From NCBI GenBank assembly GCA_937958105.1, contig CALFXJ010000035.1:19765-83764 (forward strand): 64,000 nucleotides of DNA, written 5' to 3'. Under the pieces are notes generated by a model, which was given only the letters and a program-made list of their open reading frames with translations, was not told the origin of the DNA and did not search any database. This DNA is from an uncultured Cellvibrio sp. Its GTDB lineage: Bacteria; Pseudomonadota; Gammaproteobacteria; Pseudomonadales; Cellvibrionaceae. Shown here piece by piece: positions 1 to 9,300 of this stretch. A program made the position numbers and the translations under genes. Every line of letters begins with the position of its first letter. Position 1 is the first letter of the stretch.

Positions 1-324
1 GGCGACAAGGCCAGCGCCATCCTCGCCCTGGTGGGGACGGTAAATATCCCCATCATCTATAAGTCAGTGGACTGGTGGTATACCCTCCATCAGCCAGCCA
101 CCATCAAGTTTGTGGGCGAATCCAGCATTCACCCCAGCATGCTCTATCCCTTGCTGATCATGGTCATAGCTTTTTACTGCTTCTATGCGCTGGCGTTGCT
201 GCTTTACACTCGCGCGGAAATCCTGCGCCGCGAAAGTCGGACCCAGTGGGTCAATGAACTGGTTGCCCGCCAGGCGGGTTCGGTGAATCACGATATTCCG
301 GTCAAGGGGGGTAGTGCCGTATGA
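1..324 (+). CDS. ccmC: Haem exporter protein CcmC, 3' part only
   Basis: This is the C-terminal part of CcmC, the inner-membrane protein that loads haem onto CcmE in System I cytochrome c maturation. The reading frame is open from base 1, so the gene begins before the window. The visible part holds the CcmC-type stretch NIPIIYKSVDWWYTLHQPAT (a tryptophan-rich haem-handling region in this family), a histidine (SSIHPSM), and a last membrane helix around LYPLLIMVIAFYCFYALALL, then a basic cytoplasmic tail. It overlaps ccmD by four bases, which fits translational coupling in a ccmCDEFG operon. Confidence 0.95.
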   Translation, partial: GDKASAILALVGTVNIPIIYKSVDWWYTLHQPATIKFVGESSIHPSMLYPLLIMVIAFYCFYALALLLYTRAEILRRESRTQWVNELVARQAGSVNHDIPVKGGSAV

Positions 325-509
325 ACTTTCAATTCGACTCCTTCGCCAGTTTCATTGCTATGAATGGCCATGGCCCGTTTGTCTGGGCGGCCTATGGAAT
401 CACCTTTGCCGTACTCGCTTACCTGCTGGCCAGCCCCCTGTTACAACGCCGCCGCTTCGTGCGCGAACAGGCCCGACAGCAGCGTATCGCTAACAGAAAT
501 CCTGATTAA
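321..509 (+). CDS. ccmD: Haem exporter small subunit CcmD
   Basis: CcmD is a small single-pass inner-membrane protein that helps release holo-CcmE from the CcmABC complex. This one has 62 residues, a normal size. It shows one hydrophobic helix (WAAYGITFAVLAYLLASPLL) followed by a strongly basic tail rich in Arg (RRRFVREQARQQR), the usual CcmD layout. The start overlaps the end of ccmC by four bases and ccmE follows after 14 bases. The sequence of such a small protein is weakly diagnostic, but its position between ccmC and ccmE makes the call firm. Confidence 0.92.
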   Translation: MNFQFDSFASFIAMNGHGPFVWAAYGITFAVLAYLLASPLLQRRRFVREQARQQRIANRNPD

Positions 510-523
510 GAAGTGGAACCGTC

Positions 524-988
524 ATGCATCCCGTGCGTAAGCAACGTCTGATTATTGTGCTCTTCATTGTGGTGTTCTCCAGTCTCGCCATTGGGCTGAT
601 GGCCTATGCGCTGCGGGAAAACATCAATCTTTTCTATCCCCCCAGCAAAATAGCGGCCGGTGAGGTGCCCCAGAATACCCGGATCCGTGCTGGTGGCTGC
701 GTTAAACCGGGCAGCGTGAGCCGTGCTTCTGACAGCCTGCTGGTGAGCTTCGTGATTACTGATGGCGGTGCCGATGTGCCGGTAACCTACAGCGGCATCC
801 TGCCGGACCTCTTCGCCGAAGGCGAAGCGGCGGTCGTCAACGGCATGATCAATGATGCGGGTGTATTTGAAGCAACCGAAGTCCTGGCCAAGCACGACGA
901 AAACTACGTTCCGCCGGAAGTAGCTGAAGCCATGAAGGACAAGGGTGAACACCAGGCCAGCTGCAAGGGGATGACCTATGATTCCTGA
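524..988 (+). CDS. ccmE: Cytochrome c-type biogenesis haem chaperone CcmE
   Basis: CcmE is the periplasmic, membrane-anchored chaperone that binds haem covalently and hands it to CcmF/CcmH. The 154-residue product has an N-terminal anchor helix (LIIVLFIVVFSSLAIGLMAYAL), an OB-fold-type beta domain, and the motif LAKHDENYVPPEV. His124 in that motif is the expected covalent haem ligand and Tyr128 the companion ligand, as in the family. It overlaps ccmF by eleven bases. Confidence 0.96.
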   Translation: MHPVRKQRLIIVLFIVVFSSLAIGLMAYALRENINLFYPPSKIAAGEVPQNTRIRAGGCVKPGSVSRASDSLLVSFVITDGGADVPVTYSGILPDLFAEGEAAVVNGMINDAGVFEATEVLAKHDENYVPPEVAEAMKDKGEHQASCKGMTYDS

Positions 989-2969
989 GTTAGGGCAGTT
1001 TGCCCTCATCCTGGCGCTGTTTGTTGTACTGGCACTGACCACGCTGCCGCTGCTCGGTGCTCAATCCGGTAATCAGCTGTTGATGCTGACCGGGCGCTCT
1101 CTGGCGACCGGCTTCTTCGTGCTGATCGTCATTGCTTTCCTGTGTCTCGTTTATGCCTTTGTCAACGACGACTTCTCCGTGGCCTATGTGTCGTCTAACT
1201 CCAATAGCCTGCTGCCCGTCTACTTCAAGATCAGCGCGGTCTGGGGTGGGCATGAGGGATCCCTGCTGTTGTGGGTATTGATGCTGGCGGGCTGGACGCT
1301 GGCCATTGCCATGTTCAGTAAGAGCCTTCCGCTGGACATGCAGGCCCGGGTGCTTTCGGTGATGGGATTTGTCGGGCTCGGCTTCCTGCTGTTTATGATC
1401 TTCACGTCTAACCCCTTCGAACGCATCCTGCCCCTGGCGCCGCAGGAGGGCAGCGATCTTAATCCACTGCTGCAGGATATTGGTCTGATTATCCACCCAC
1501 CGGTACTCTACATGGGCTATGTGGGCTTCAGTGCGACCTTCGCGTTTGCCATTGCTGCCTTGATGGCCGGTCGGCTCGACAGCGCCTGGGCGCGCTGGTC
1601 GCGGCCTTGGGCCAACATGGCGTGGGGCTTCCTGACGGTGGGGATTGCACTGGGCAGCTGGTGGGCCTACTACGAGCTGGGTTGGGGCGGCTGGTGGTTC
1701 TGGGACCCGGTGGAAAATGCCTCCTTCCTTCCGTGGCTGGTAGGGACGGCGTTGATTCACTCCCTCGCAGTGACGGAAAAACGCGGGATGTTCAAGAGCT
1801 GGACCATCCTCCTGGCCATCTTCACCTTTTCCCTGAGTCTGCTGGGTACCTTCCTGGTGCGTTCCGGTGTCCTCACTTCCGTTCATGCCTTCGCCAATGA
1901 TCCAGAGCGGGGTGTGTTTATCCTGGTGTTCCTCCTGCTGGTTGTCGGTGGTTCTCTGACGTTGTATGCCCTCCGAGCCCCGGTCGTGAAAAGCATGCCC
2001 GGATTCAGCTGGCTGTCTCGGGAAACCCTGTTGCTGGGTAACAACATCCTGCTGACGATTACTATGATCACTGTTTTACTGGGCACCCTGTATCCGCTAA
2101 TTGCGGACGCGTTGGGCTGGGGCAAAATCTCCGTAGGCCCGCCATACTTCAACTTCTTTTTCCTGCCGCTGATGGGCGTATTGTGCATGCTGATGGCTCT
2201 GGGTCCGCTGGCCAACTGGAAGCGGACGACAGGTATGCATATGGTGCAGTGGCTCTGGCGGCCCTGGGTTGTGAGCATGGTCATCGGTCTGGTGGTTCCC
2301 TACCTGTATAACGACGAATATTCCTGGCTGGCGGCGCTGTCAGTGTTTATCGGCAGCTGGATTTTGACCTCATTGGTCGCCGACATCCGCCATAAAGTAC
2401 GCAATAGCAGTTCCATTGGGGCGGGCCTGCGCCGGCTGACCCTGAGCTACCACGCGATGATCATCGCTCATGCGGGAATTGCCGTGACCTTGCTTGGGGT
2501 GACGCTCACCAGTATCTACAACGAACAGCGCGATGTACGCATGGCGGTCAATGAACCTCTGGTGATCGAGGATTTTGAGTTCGTGCTGCAGGAAGTACGC
2601 CGGGTTGAAGGGCCGAATTACATTGCTGACGAGGCTGTGATCCGCGTAACGGAAAGCGGCAAACCTGTGCCGGATATGAAGCCCCAGAAACGTCGCTACC
2701 TGGCTGGCGGTAATATCATGACGGAAGTAGCCCTGGAAGTCGGCTTCTTCCGGGACCTCTATGTGGCTATGGGTGAACCTCTGGATGACGGAGCCTGGGC
2801 GATGCGGGTTCACTTCAAGCCGTTTGTTCGCTGGATCTGGCTGGGTGCATTGATGATGGCTTTCGGTGCGACCCTGGCGGTGGCGGATAAACGTTATCGG
2901 AAAAAGCAGGTGGCCAGTGCCGAGGCGGTGTCCAGCCCTGCGGACATAGAACCAGGAGTTGCCCGTTAA
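978..2969 (+). CDS. ccmF: Haem lyase subunit CcmF
   Basis: CcmF is the large multi-pass membrane component of the haem lyase that ligates haem to apocytochrome c. The 663-residue protein has many transmembrane helices and the tryptophan-rich WWD signature WGGWWFWDPVENASF near residues 235–250, plus conserved periplasmic histidines such as those in IIHPPVLYMGY and LIHSLAVTEKRG. Length is normal. The start follows a good Shine-Dalgarno (AAGGGG) and overlaps ccmE. Its stop codon overlaps the ccmG start by one base (TAATG). Confidence 0.97.
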   Translation: MIPELGQFALILALFVVLALTTLPLLGAQSGNQLLMLTGRSLATGFFVLIVIAFLCLVYAFVNDDFSVAYVSSNSNSLLPVYFKISAVWGGHEGSLLLWVLMLAGWTLAIAMFSKSLPLDMQARVLSVMGFVGLGFLLFMIFTSNPFERILPLAPQEGSDLNPLLQDIGLIIHPPVLYMGYVGFSATFAFAIAALMAGRLDSAWARWSRPWANMAWGFLTVGIALGSWWAYYELGWGGWWFWDPVENASFLPWLVGTALIHSLAVTEKRGMFKSWTILLAIFTFSLSLLGTFLVRSGVLTSVHAFANDPERGVFILVFLLLVVGGSLTLYALRAPVVKSMPGFSWLSRETLLLGNNILLTITMITVLLGTLYPLIADALGWGKISVGPPYFNFFFLPLMGVLCMLMALGPLANWKRTTGMHMVQWLWRPWVVSMVIGLVVPYLYNDEYSWLAALSVFIGSWILTSLVADIRHKVRNSSSIGAGLRRLTLSYHAMIIAHAGIAVTLLGVTLTSIYNEQRDVRMAVNEPLVIEDFEFVLQEVRRVEGPNYIADEAVIRVTESGKPVPDMKPQKRRYLAGGNIMTEVALEVGFFRDLYVAMGEPLDDGAWAMRVHFKPFVRWIWLGALMMAFGATLAVADKRYRKKQVASAEAVSSPADIEPGVAR

Positions 2970-3499
2970 TGCTGCAGCAACGTATCAAACTGTTTATCCC
3001 GTTAATCGTCTTTGCGGTGCTGGCACTGTTGTTCTGGCGAGGTCTGTCGCTCGATCCCAATGCCATGCCCTCGGCACTCATCGATAAACCGATACCAGCA
3101 TTCCATCTGCCGACGCTGGAAGACACTGACCGTCTGGTGGATCAGGAAATATTCAAAGGCAAGGTCAGCCTGCTGAACGTCTGGGCTACCTGGTGCCCCA
3201 CCTGTTACGCCGAGCACGGTTTTCTGGTCACGCTTGCAGAGCAGGGTATCCCCATCTTTGGTGTCAATTACAAAGACGATGTGCCAGCCGCGCAGAAGTG
3301 GCTGAAAGAGCTGCACAATCCGTATGTGCTCAGTGTGGTGGATGCGGATGGTCGGCTGGGGGTTAATCTCGGTGTGTTTGGTGCACCGGAGACCTATGTC
3401 GTTGATAAGGAGGGCGTCATCCGTTACAAGCATATTGGTGTGGTGGATGAAAAAGTCTGGACGCAGACGTTGCAGCCGTTGATGGCGAAGTATCAATAA
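2969..3499 (+). CDS. ccmG: Thiol:disulfide interchange protein CcmG/DsbE
   Basis: CcmG is the membrane-tethered periplasmic thioredoxin that reduces the CXXCH motif of apocytochromes before haem attachment. The 176-residue product has an N-terminal signal anchor (LFIPLIVFAVLALLFW), the active site WATWCPTCY with Cys76 and Cys79, the family glutamate (YAEHGF) after it, and the cis-proline-region equivalent GVFGAPETYVVD. An AGGAG ribosome site lies inside the end of ccmF. In many gammaproteobacteria ccmH follows directly; here a small ORF and two tRNAs intervene. Confidence 0.96.
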   Translation: MLQQRIKLFIPLIVFAVLALLFWRGLSLDPNAMPSALIDKPIPAFHLPTLEDTDRLVDQEIFKGKVSLLNVWATWCPTCYAEHGFLVTLAEQGIPIFGVNYKDDVPAAQKWLKELHNPYVLSVVDADGRLGVNLGVFGAPETYVVDKEGVIRYKHIGVVDEKVWTQTLQPLMAKYQ

Positions 3500-3538
3500 T
3501 CTTTAATCGGTGGCGCCGAGCAGCAAAACCTCGCTCAC

Positions 3539-3552
3539 TTGATTCGAATCAA
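3539..3552. promoter_or_regulatory. 14-bp perfect palindrome after ccmG
   Basis: The sequence TTGATTCGAATCAA is a perfect inverted repeat with no spacer. It lies 40 bases after the ccmG stop and 62 bases before a small membrane ORF. It could be a protein-binding site controlling that ORF, or chance. No function is known to me. Confidence 0.3.
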
Positions 3553-3613
3553 ACTCGAGGTGTTCCATCTGCCATAAGCTGTAAGCATCTGCAATAACCA
3601 TACAGGTGCTGCC

Positions 3614-3757
3614 ATGTATATGGATTGGGTTGTCATGTCGAGTTTGATTGTTGTTGCGCTCACGTGTGTGATCGTGATTTACATCGGTATCTATGCGGTG
3701 AAGAAAATCCGCAAGGAAGTTGCGCGGGCCGAGCTGGAAGCTAACGATAAAACCTAA
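3614..3757 (+). CDS. Small single-pass membrane protein, 47 residues
   Basis: This short open frame starts at ATG 3614 with an AGGTG ribosome site six bases upstream and ends at TAA 3755–3757. The predicted product begins MYMDWVVMSSLIVVALTCVI, continues with more hydrophobic residues to form one transmembrane helix, and finishes with a charged tail (KKIRKEVARAELEANDKT) that would be amphipathic and cytoplasmic by the positive-inside rule. It lies 114 bases after ccmG and 33 bases before a strong terminator, so it could be the last gene of the ccm transcript or a separate unit. I do not recognise the family. The balanced layout of helix plus charged tail and the ribosome site argue for a real gene. 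Confidence 0.6.
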   Translation: MYMDWVVMSSLIVVALTCVIVIYIGIYAVKKIRKEVARAELEANDKT

Positions 3758-3790
3758 CACCAGCGCGGCGATACAAAACAGACAGGCATA

Positions 3791-3818
3791 AAAAAGCCCC
3801 GGATGACGGGGCTTTTTA
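3791..3818. terminator. Bidirectional intrinsic terminator
   Basis: AAAAAGCCCC, a short loop and GGGGCTTTTT form a GC-rich hairpin with A-tract and T-tract flanks. It can end transcription from ccmG and the small ORF on the plus strand and from the tRNA-Val/tRNA-Asp unit on the minus strand, since the two converge here. Confidence 0.9.
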
Positions 3819-3841
3819 TTGGTCTTTTACAACCAGAATAG

Positions 3842-3918
3842 TGGCGGACCGGACGGGACTCGAACCCGCGACCTCCGGCGTGACAGGCCGGCATTCTAAC
3901 CGACTGAACTACCGGTCC
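3842..3918 (-). tRNA. tRNA-Asp (GTC)
   Basis: Read on the minus strand the sequence folds as a 77-base cloverleaf. The acceptor stem is GGACCGG/CCGGTCC with discriminator G and an encoded CCA. The anticodon arm GCCTGTCACGC places GTC in the loop, and the T arm contains GGGTTCGAGTCCC. The D arm TAGTTCAGTCGGTTAGAA is that of bacterial tRNA-Asp. It lies 34 bases downstream of tRNA-Val in the same transcript and is followed by the terminator at 3791–3818. Confidence 0.97.
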
Positions 3919-3952
3919 GCAGAAAAGCACTTTTTACCTTGTGAGTAACAAG

Positions 3953-4028
3953 TGGTGGGCGGTACAAGACTCGAACTTGTGACCCATGCCTTGTAAGGGC
4001 ATTGCTCTACCAACTGAGCTAACCGCCC
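3953..4028 (-). tRNA. tRNA-Val (TAC)
   Basis: On the minus strand this is a 76-base cloverleaf. The acceptor stem is GGGCGGT pairing with ACCGCCC, discriminator A, encoded CCA. The anticodon loop CCTTACAAGG carries TAC. The D arm TAGCTCAGTTGGTAGAGC and T arm AAGTTCGAGTCTT are typical. It is the first tRNA of a two-tRNA unit with tRNA-Asp and has its own promoter just upstream. Confidence 0.97.
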
Positions 4029-4043
4029 GTTCAGGTGGTGCGT

Positions 4044-4071
4044 ATTCTAACGATAAGATTGCGGCGGTCAA
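4044..4071 (-). promoter_or_regulatory. Sigma-70 promoter for the tRNA-Val/tRNA-Asp unit
   Basis: On the minus strand, TTGACC (bases 4066–4071) and TAGAAT (4044–4049) are separated by 16 bases and followed by the tRNA-Val gene about 15 bases further on. This is a near-consensus promoter, in keeping with strong tRNA transcription. Confidence 0.75.
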
Positions 4072-4229
4072 TCATTTTTTTAAGCAGATCAAAAAAATAA
4101 TGCTTGTGTTTCAGTAACTTGATGAAAAATTGTTCGTTAACATCACATTTTGATCGACGAGTTGTAAACTCGCCACCCACAAACTCAGCTTGTATACTCC
4201 GCCCTTTGTTCAACTATGAGGCACCCAAG

Positions 4230-4757
4230 ATGTCGGGTCGATGGATTCTTCTGGTTATCCTGCTTTTAACAGCCGGTGCAGCTCATGCTGCCATTGATGT
4301 TCACGAGTTTAATAATGACGTCGAGCGTCAGCGCTACCAGAGTTTTATTGACGAGATGCGCTGTCCGAAATGTCAGAATCAGAACTTGTCTGGTTCCGAT
4401 TCGCCTATTGCGGAAGACTTGCGGCGCGAGCTTTATGCCATGATTCAGGATGGCCGCTCGGACAAAGAAATTGTGGATTTCATGGTGGAGCGTTACGGCG
4501 AGTATATTCTGTATCGGCCACGGCTCAGCCCCGCCACCATTATGTTATGGGTGGGCCCTGCGGTGCTGTTTCTGGCAGGGGTGATCATCCTGATTGTTAT
4601 CGTCCGTCAGCGACGCAGAGATGCCCAGGTGAAAGGGCCGGTGGCCTTGGACCCGGAAGAACAGTCCCGTCTGGCCGCTCTGTTAAATGAGTCTGCGCCA
4701 CCTGCTTCAGCCAACACTGCTCCATCTGATTATTCAAATAAGGAATCCCGCTCATGA
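4230..4757 (+). CDS. ccmH: Cytochrome c-type biogenesis protein CcmH
   Basis: CcmH is the periplasmic thiol-disulfide component that works with CcmF and CcmG. From ATG 4230 the product has 175 residues with a signal peptide (WILLVILLLTAGAAHA), the redox motif MRCPKCQNQNLSGSDS (Cys45, Cys48) matching the family's LRCPxCQNQ, and a C-terminal membrane helix (IMLWVGPAVLFLAGVIILIV). A longer frame reaches back to 4104, but the signal peptide starts at 4230 and a GAGG ribosome site precedes it. The gene has its own upstream region because tRNA genes separate it from ccmG. It overlaps ccmI by four bases (ATGA). Confidence 0.95.
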   Translation: MSGRWILLVILLLTAGAAHAAIDVHEFNNDVERQRYQSFIDEMRCPKCQNQNLSGSDSPIAEDLRRELYAMIQDGRSDKEIVDFMVERYGEYILYRPRLSPATIMLWVGPAVLFLAGVIILIVIVRQRRRDAQVKGPVALDPEEQSRLAALLNESAPPASANTAPSDYSNKESRS

Positions 4758-6028
4758 TGCCATTGTGGTCCGCCATGGCGGCGCTCGCACTGCTGGTTGT
4801 TGCTTTTGTTCTCTGGCCGCTGTGGCGGCACAGGCACCTGGCCAACACTGCCGATCATTCAGAAGCTGCTGCCGCGCGTCTGCAGGAAAATATCGCGTTA
4901 TTCCGGGAGCACATGCGTGATCTGGACAACGCGCTGGAGAGCGGGCGCATTGATGCCGAGCAGTATGCGCAGCTGAAGCTGGAGCAGGAGAGAACGCTGC
5001 TGGATGATGAAGCCAGTCTGCGGGAGAGTGCAGGGCGGATTAACCTGGGCTTCGGCAGCAGGAGTCTGATGCTGGTTGCCTTGCTGGTCGTTGCCTGTGC
5101 ATTTCTCCTGTATCGCGAGCTGGGCAGCAGTACGGGGGTGCATATTCAGGAGCTGCAGGCAGAGAAATCCCGGCTGGATTATGAGGACCTGTTGCATAAC
5201 CGCAATCCTGATCCCGCCCGTACCCGTAATTTGATCCGCGAACTGGAAGCTGCCCTGAAGCAGGACCCCGACAGTCTGCAGTACTGGTTCCTGCTGGCGC
5301 GTAATGCGCTTGAAGTGCCGGACTACAACAAAGCCGTTATGGCTTATCAGCGTACCCTGGCTCTTGATCCGGGGGCGGGCATCGTGATGGCGGAACTCGC
5401 CCAGGCAATGTTCCTGCGTGATAAGAGCCAGATGAGCCCTGCTATTGCTGAGCTGGCCCATAAAGCGCTGCAGGTTGATCCACGTAATACCACAGCCTTG
5501 GGACTGGCAGGTATCAACGCCTATCAGGAACAGGATTATCGCGGGGCAGCACGTTACTGGCAGCAGGCCGTCGATATTCTCGGCCCGGATGCTCCCAGTG
5601 CCCGGGCGCTGCTCGGTGGCATTCAGCGTGCTCAGCTCGAAGCTGCCCAGGCGGGCAGAGAGTCGGGTGATCCGGCTGCAGTCAGCTCAATCACCCTCAA
5701 GGTGAGTCTCGCGGAAGGGGTTGATGTAGCGCCGGATCAACTGGTCTATGTTTATGCCCGCGCCTGGCAGGGGTCGCGGATGCCACTGGCAATTACCCGG
5801 CTCACAGTGGCTGAGTTGCCAAAAACAATTGTCTTGAATGAAACCATGGCCATGTCGGCTGCGGCTTCGCTGGCCCAGGCAGATCGGGTAGAAGTGGTTG
5901 CCCGTATCTCTGAAGATGGCAGCGCAACAGCCAAGTCCGGGGACTGGCAGGTGAGTGCTGGCCCGCTGGATATGGAATCCCTGCCCGAGCTGACCGAGCT
6001 TGTCATCGCTGAGCGATTAAAAGAATAA
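4754..6028 (+). CDS. ccmI: Cytochrome c maturation protein CcmI (TPR)
   Basis: CcmI is a membrane-bound TPR protein that binds the C-terminal end of apocytochrome c and presents it to the haem lyase. The 424-residue product has two N-terminal membrane helices (MAALALLVVAFVLWPLW and LMLVALLVVACAFLLY) flanking a cytoplasmic segment, then TPR-like repeats from about residue 160 (YWFLLARNALEVPDYNKAVM and following), and a C-terminal domain of the kind fused in long CcmI/CcmH2 proteins. The start overlaps the ccmH stop, so the two are translationally coupled. Confidence 0.92.
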   Translation: MMPLWSAMAALALLVVAFVLWPLWRHRHLANTADHSEAAAARLQENIALFREHMRDLDNALESGRIDAEQYAQLKLEQERTLLDDEASLRESAGRINLGFGSRSLMLVALLVVACAFLLYRELGSSTGVHIQELQAEKSRLDYEDLLHNRNPDPARTRNLIRELEAALKQDPDSLQYWFLLARNALEVPDYNKAVMAYQRTLALDPGAGIVMAELAQAMFLRDKSQMSPAIAELAHKALQVDPRNTTALGLAGINAYQEQDYRGAARYWQQAVDILGPDAPSARALLGGIQRAQLEAAQAGRESGDPAAVSSITLKVSLAEGVDVAPDQLVYVYARAWQGSRMPLAITRLTVAELPKTIVLNETMAMSAAASLAQADRVEVVARISEDGSATAKSGDWQVSAGPLDMESLPELTELVIAERLKE

Positions 6029-6344
6029 GAGAGATATATGTCGCTAAAATCATTTCCTGGTGAGTTGACATTCTGCACCCCGGCTGGCGCCTGAATTTAC
6101 TTGAAATTGCATTTTCCCTGTGAAACAAGGTTGCCGGCGGGGTGTAAAGCGCATTGCAAGTGTGTAGAATTCTGGCCTTTATGCGGTTGTTGGGGTGATC
6201 CTTTAGACTGCTCAAAAATTTAACGAAATCAATCAGCTAGCTCGCAAGCCTCAGCAGGTGCCGGGAATGGGCGAAGGTTTCGTCAAGTTCGGCCGATAGC
6301 GCCATTCTTTAAAGCTAATTCGATTACAAGAGCGACACGGAAAT
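6029..6344. other. Intergenic region between ccmI and smc
   Basis: This 316-base stretch holds no convincing gene. It contains an 18-codon frame at 6038–6094 with a weak purine-rich ribosome site, and a TAGAAT element at 6165–6170 that could be the -10 box of an smc promoter, but I find no matching -35 box at the usual distance. No strong hairpin terminator follows ccmI. Confidence 0.5.
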
Positions 6345-9300
6345 ATGCGGCTAAAGTGCATCAAGCTGGCAGGCTTCAAATCCTTCGTTGACCCTACCAC
6401 GGTTAACTTTCCCAGCAATCTTTGCGCTGTGGTGGGCCCTAACGGCTGTGGCAAATCCAATATCATCGACGCCGTGCGCTGGGTAATGGGTGAATCCTCC
6501 GCGAAGAACCTGCGCGGCGAGAACATGACCGACGTCATCTTCAATGGCTCCAGTGGTCGCAAACCCATCGGTCAGGCCTCCATTGAGCTGGTGTTTGATA
6601 ACAGTGATGGAACCCTTCTTGGCGAGTATGCCAGCTTCACTGAAATCTCCATCAAGCGCAAAGTCACCCGTGACGGGCAGAATCTCTATTATCTCAATGG
6701 CGCAAAATGCCGCCGTCGTGACATCACCGATATTTTCCTTGGCACCGGTCTGGGGCCCCGCAGCTACGCCATCATCGAGCAGGGCATGATTTCGCGGCTG
6801 ATTGAAGCCAAGCCGGAAGACCTGCGTGTATATATTGAGGAAGCCGCCGGTATCTCCAAATATAAAGAGCGTCGCCGCGATACCGAAAACCGAATCCGCC
6901 GGACTCAGGAAAACCTCGAGCGTCTGACCGACATCCGCGATGAGCTGGAGCGTCAGTTGTCGCGCCTGCAGCGTCAGGCCCAGGCGGCGGAAAAATATAC
7001 CGAATATAAAAAGGAAGAACGCCTGCTCAAAGCACAGGTGCAGGTACTCAAGTATCAACAGCTGGATCAACAGGCCAAGCAGAAACAGGAAGCCATCCGT
7101 GACCTTGAGTTGCGGATGGAATCGTTCATCACCAATCAGGTGAACAAAGACACCCAGATCGAAAAATATCGCACCCAGTACACCGAACTGGGTGACAAAT
7201 TCAATGAAGTTCAGGGTCGCTACTACGCCATAGGCGCAGATATCGCACGCCTGGAGCAGAGCATCCACCATGCTCAGGAGCGGAGTCGTCAGTTGCAGGC
7301 GGATCTGGAGCAGACCAGCCGCGATTGTAAAGAAGCGGAAGAAAACCTGCTCATCGACGCACAGAAAGCCGAAGCCTGGGAGGCTGAATTACTGGAGCTG
7401 GAGCCTGAACTGGAGCTGGTAAAAGCAGCAGAGGAAAGTTCGACCGACGTGCTGATGGCTTCCGAAGAGGCCATGCAGCGCTGGCAGAACGAGTGGGATG
7501 CCTTTAACCAGCGCGCAGCGGAGCCTCGCCAGAAAGCTGAAGTTCAGCAGTCCCGTATTCAGCACCTGGAGCAGGTACAGCAGCGGTTGCTGCAGCGCAT
7601 TGAAAAACTTAAAGAAGAAAAGGCCAATCTGGTCGACGGTACCGAAGATGAAGAAATCGGTCAGCTTACTGAGCAGCTGGCCGAGTTGGACCTGGCAGCC
7701 GATGAGAAGCGCAGCCGGGTTGATGTGTTGACCGAACAACTGGATCAACAGCGCAATGACAACAATCGTTTAACCAACGAACTCGATCAGGTGCGCAGCA
7801 AGCTGCAAAGCATGCGCGGCCGCCATGCGTCTCTGGAAGCCTTACAGCAGGCAGCGCTGGGCGAGAAGAACAAGGCGGTGACCCAATGGCTTGAGACCCA
7901 GCAACTGCTGAATAAGCCGCGTCTTGCCGAATCCATCAACGTCACCGACGGCTGGGACAAGGCGCTCGAAACAGTACTGGGCGATGCCCTGCAAGCCGTG
8001 TGTGTTGAAGGCTTCGATGCGGTAAAAGATGTGCTCGGCAACCTGACCCAGGGCGAGCTGGTATTGTTCGACACCGGGGCGCAGGTCAGCACGGCCGGGA
8101 GCAGCAAAGGTGTCCTGCTGAGCACAAAAGTTTCCGCTCCTTGGGATGTAGCCGGTCTGCTCGATGGTATCTATGCCGCTGAGGATCTCGCCGCTGCTTT
8201 ACAGCTTCGTCCACAGCTGGCTGCCAACGAATCCATCATTACCAGAGACGGTATCTGGCTGGGCCCGCACTGGTTGCGCGTTGCCCGCGACACTGACGCC
8301 AGCTCCGGCGTTATCGCCCGTCGTCAGGAACTCGAAGAGTTAAGTGCAGCCATAGCCGAGGCCGAGGAGCAGGTTGAGTCCCTCAGCCTGCAGCTGGAGC
8401 AGGGCCGCGAGACCCTCAAGCAGGTTGAGCAGCAGCGCGAAACACTCCGTCGGGAAGCCGAGGAGCAGGGGCGTCGTTATGGTGAGCTGCGTTCCCAGTT
8501 AAGTGCAAAGCAGGTACGTCTGGAACAGATCAACATGCGCCGTGAGCGGGCTGAAGCGGAAATCCGCGAGGCGCGCGAGCAGATGGAGCAGGAGGCAGAG
8601 CATCTTTCAGAAGCGCGGATGATTCTGAGTGAAGCCATCGAGATGATGGAGCAGGACACCGAGCAACGCGAAAAACTTTTGCAGGAACGGGACAACATCC
8701 GTACCGGTCTGGATCAGGCCCGCCAGCGTGCCCGCCACGATAAAGACAAAGCCCACGAGCTGGCGATGCGCTTCCAGTCGGTAAAGACCCAGCTCGACAG
8801 TATCCGTCTGGGGATCGGCCGGCTGCGTGAACAGGCGGCCCGTCTGCAGGAGCGCCGTGAGCAGCTCACACTTTCCTTAAGCGATAACCGCGATCCGATT
8901 GAGGAGTACAAGCTTGAGCTGGAGGCGGCTCTCTCCAAGCGCCTGTCCGTCGAAGCATCGCTGACCGAAGCTCGGCGCGAGCTTGAGACTGTTGAGCACG
9001 AGTTGCGTAATGCTGAACAGGCGCGTAACCGGGCAGAGCAGGAGGTTCAGGCTGTACGCTCGCATCTGGAACAGGAGCGTCTGGCCGCTCAGATGTTTGA
9101 GGTTCAGCGTGCGGGGATTGCCCAGCAGCTCGAGGAAGATGGTCTCGATCTCAACCAGATTCTGGCTGACTTGCCTGAGGGTTCCGAGATCAAACCGCTG
9201 GAAGAAGAACTTGAAAGCCTGGCCGGCAAAATCAATCGCCTGGGGCCAATCAACCTCGCCGCGATCGACGAGTATAAGACCGAGTCAGAGCGCAAGAATT

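Noticed and set aside
990..1886. 298-codon open frame on the minus strand
   Set aside because: It is antisense to ccmF and is Gln/His/Arg-rich, typical of a shadow of a hydrophobic protein.
6038..6094. 18-codon frame after ccmI
   Set aside because: A purine-rich site precedes it, but the length and composition give no real support.
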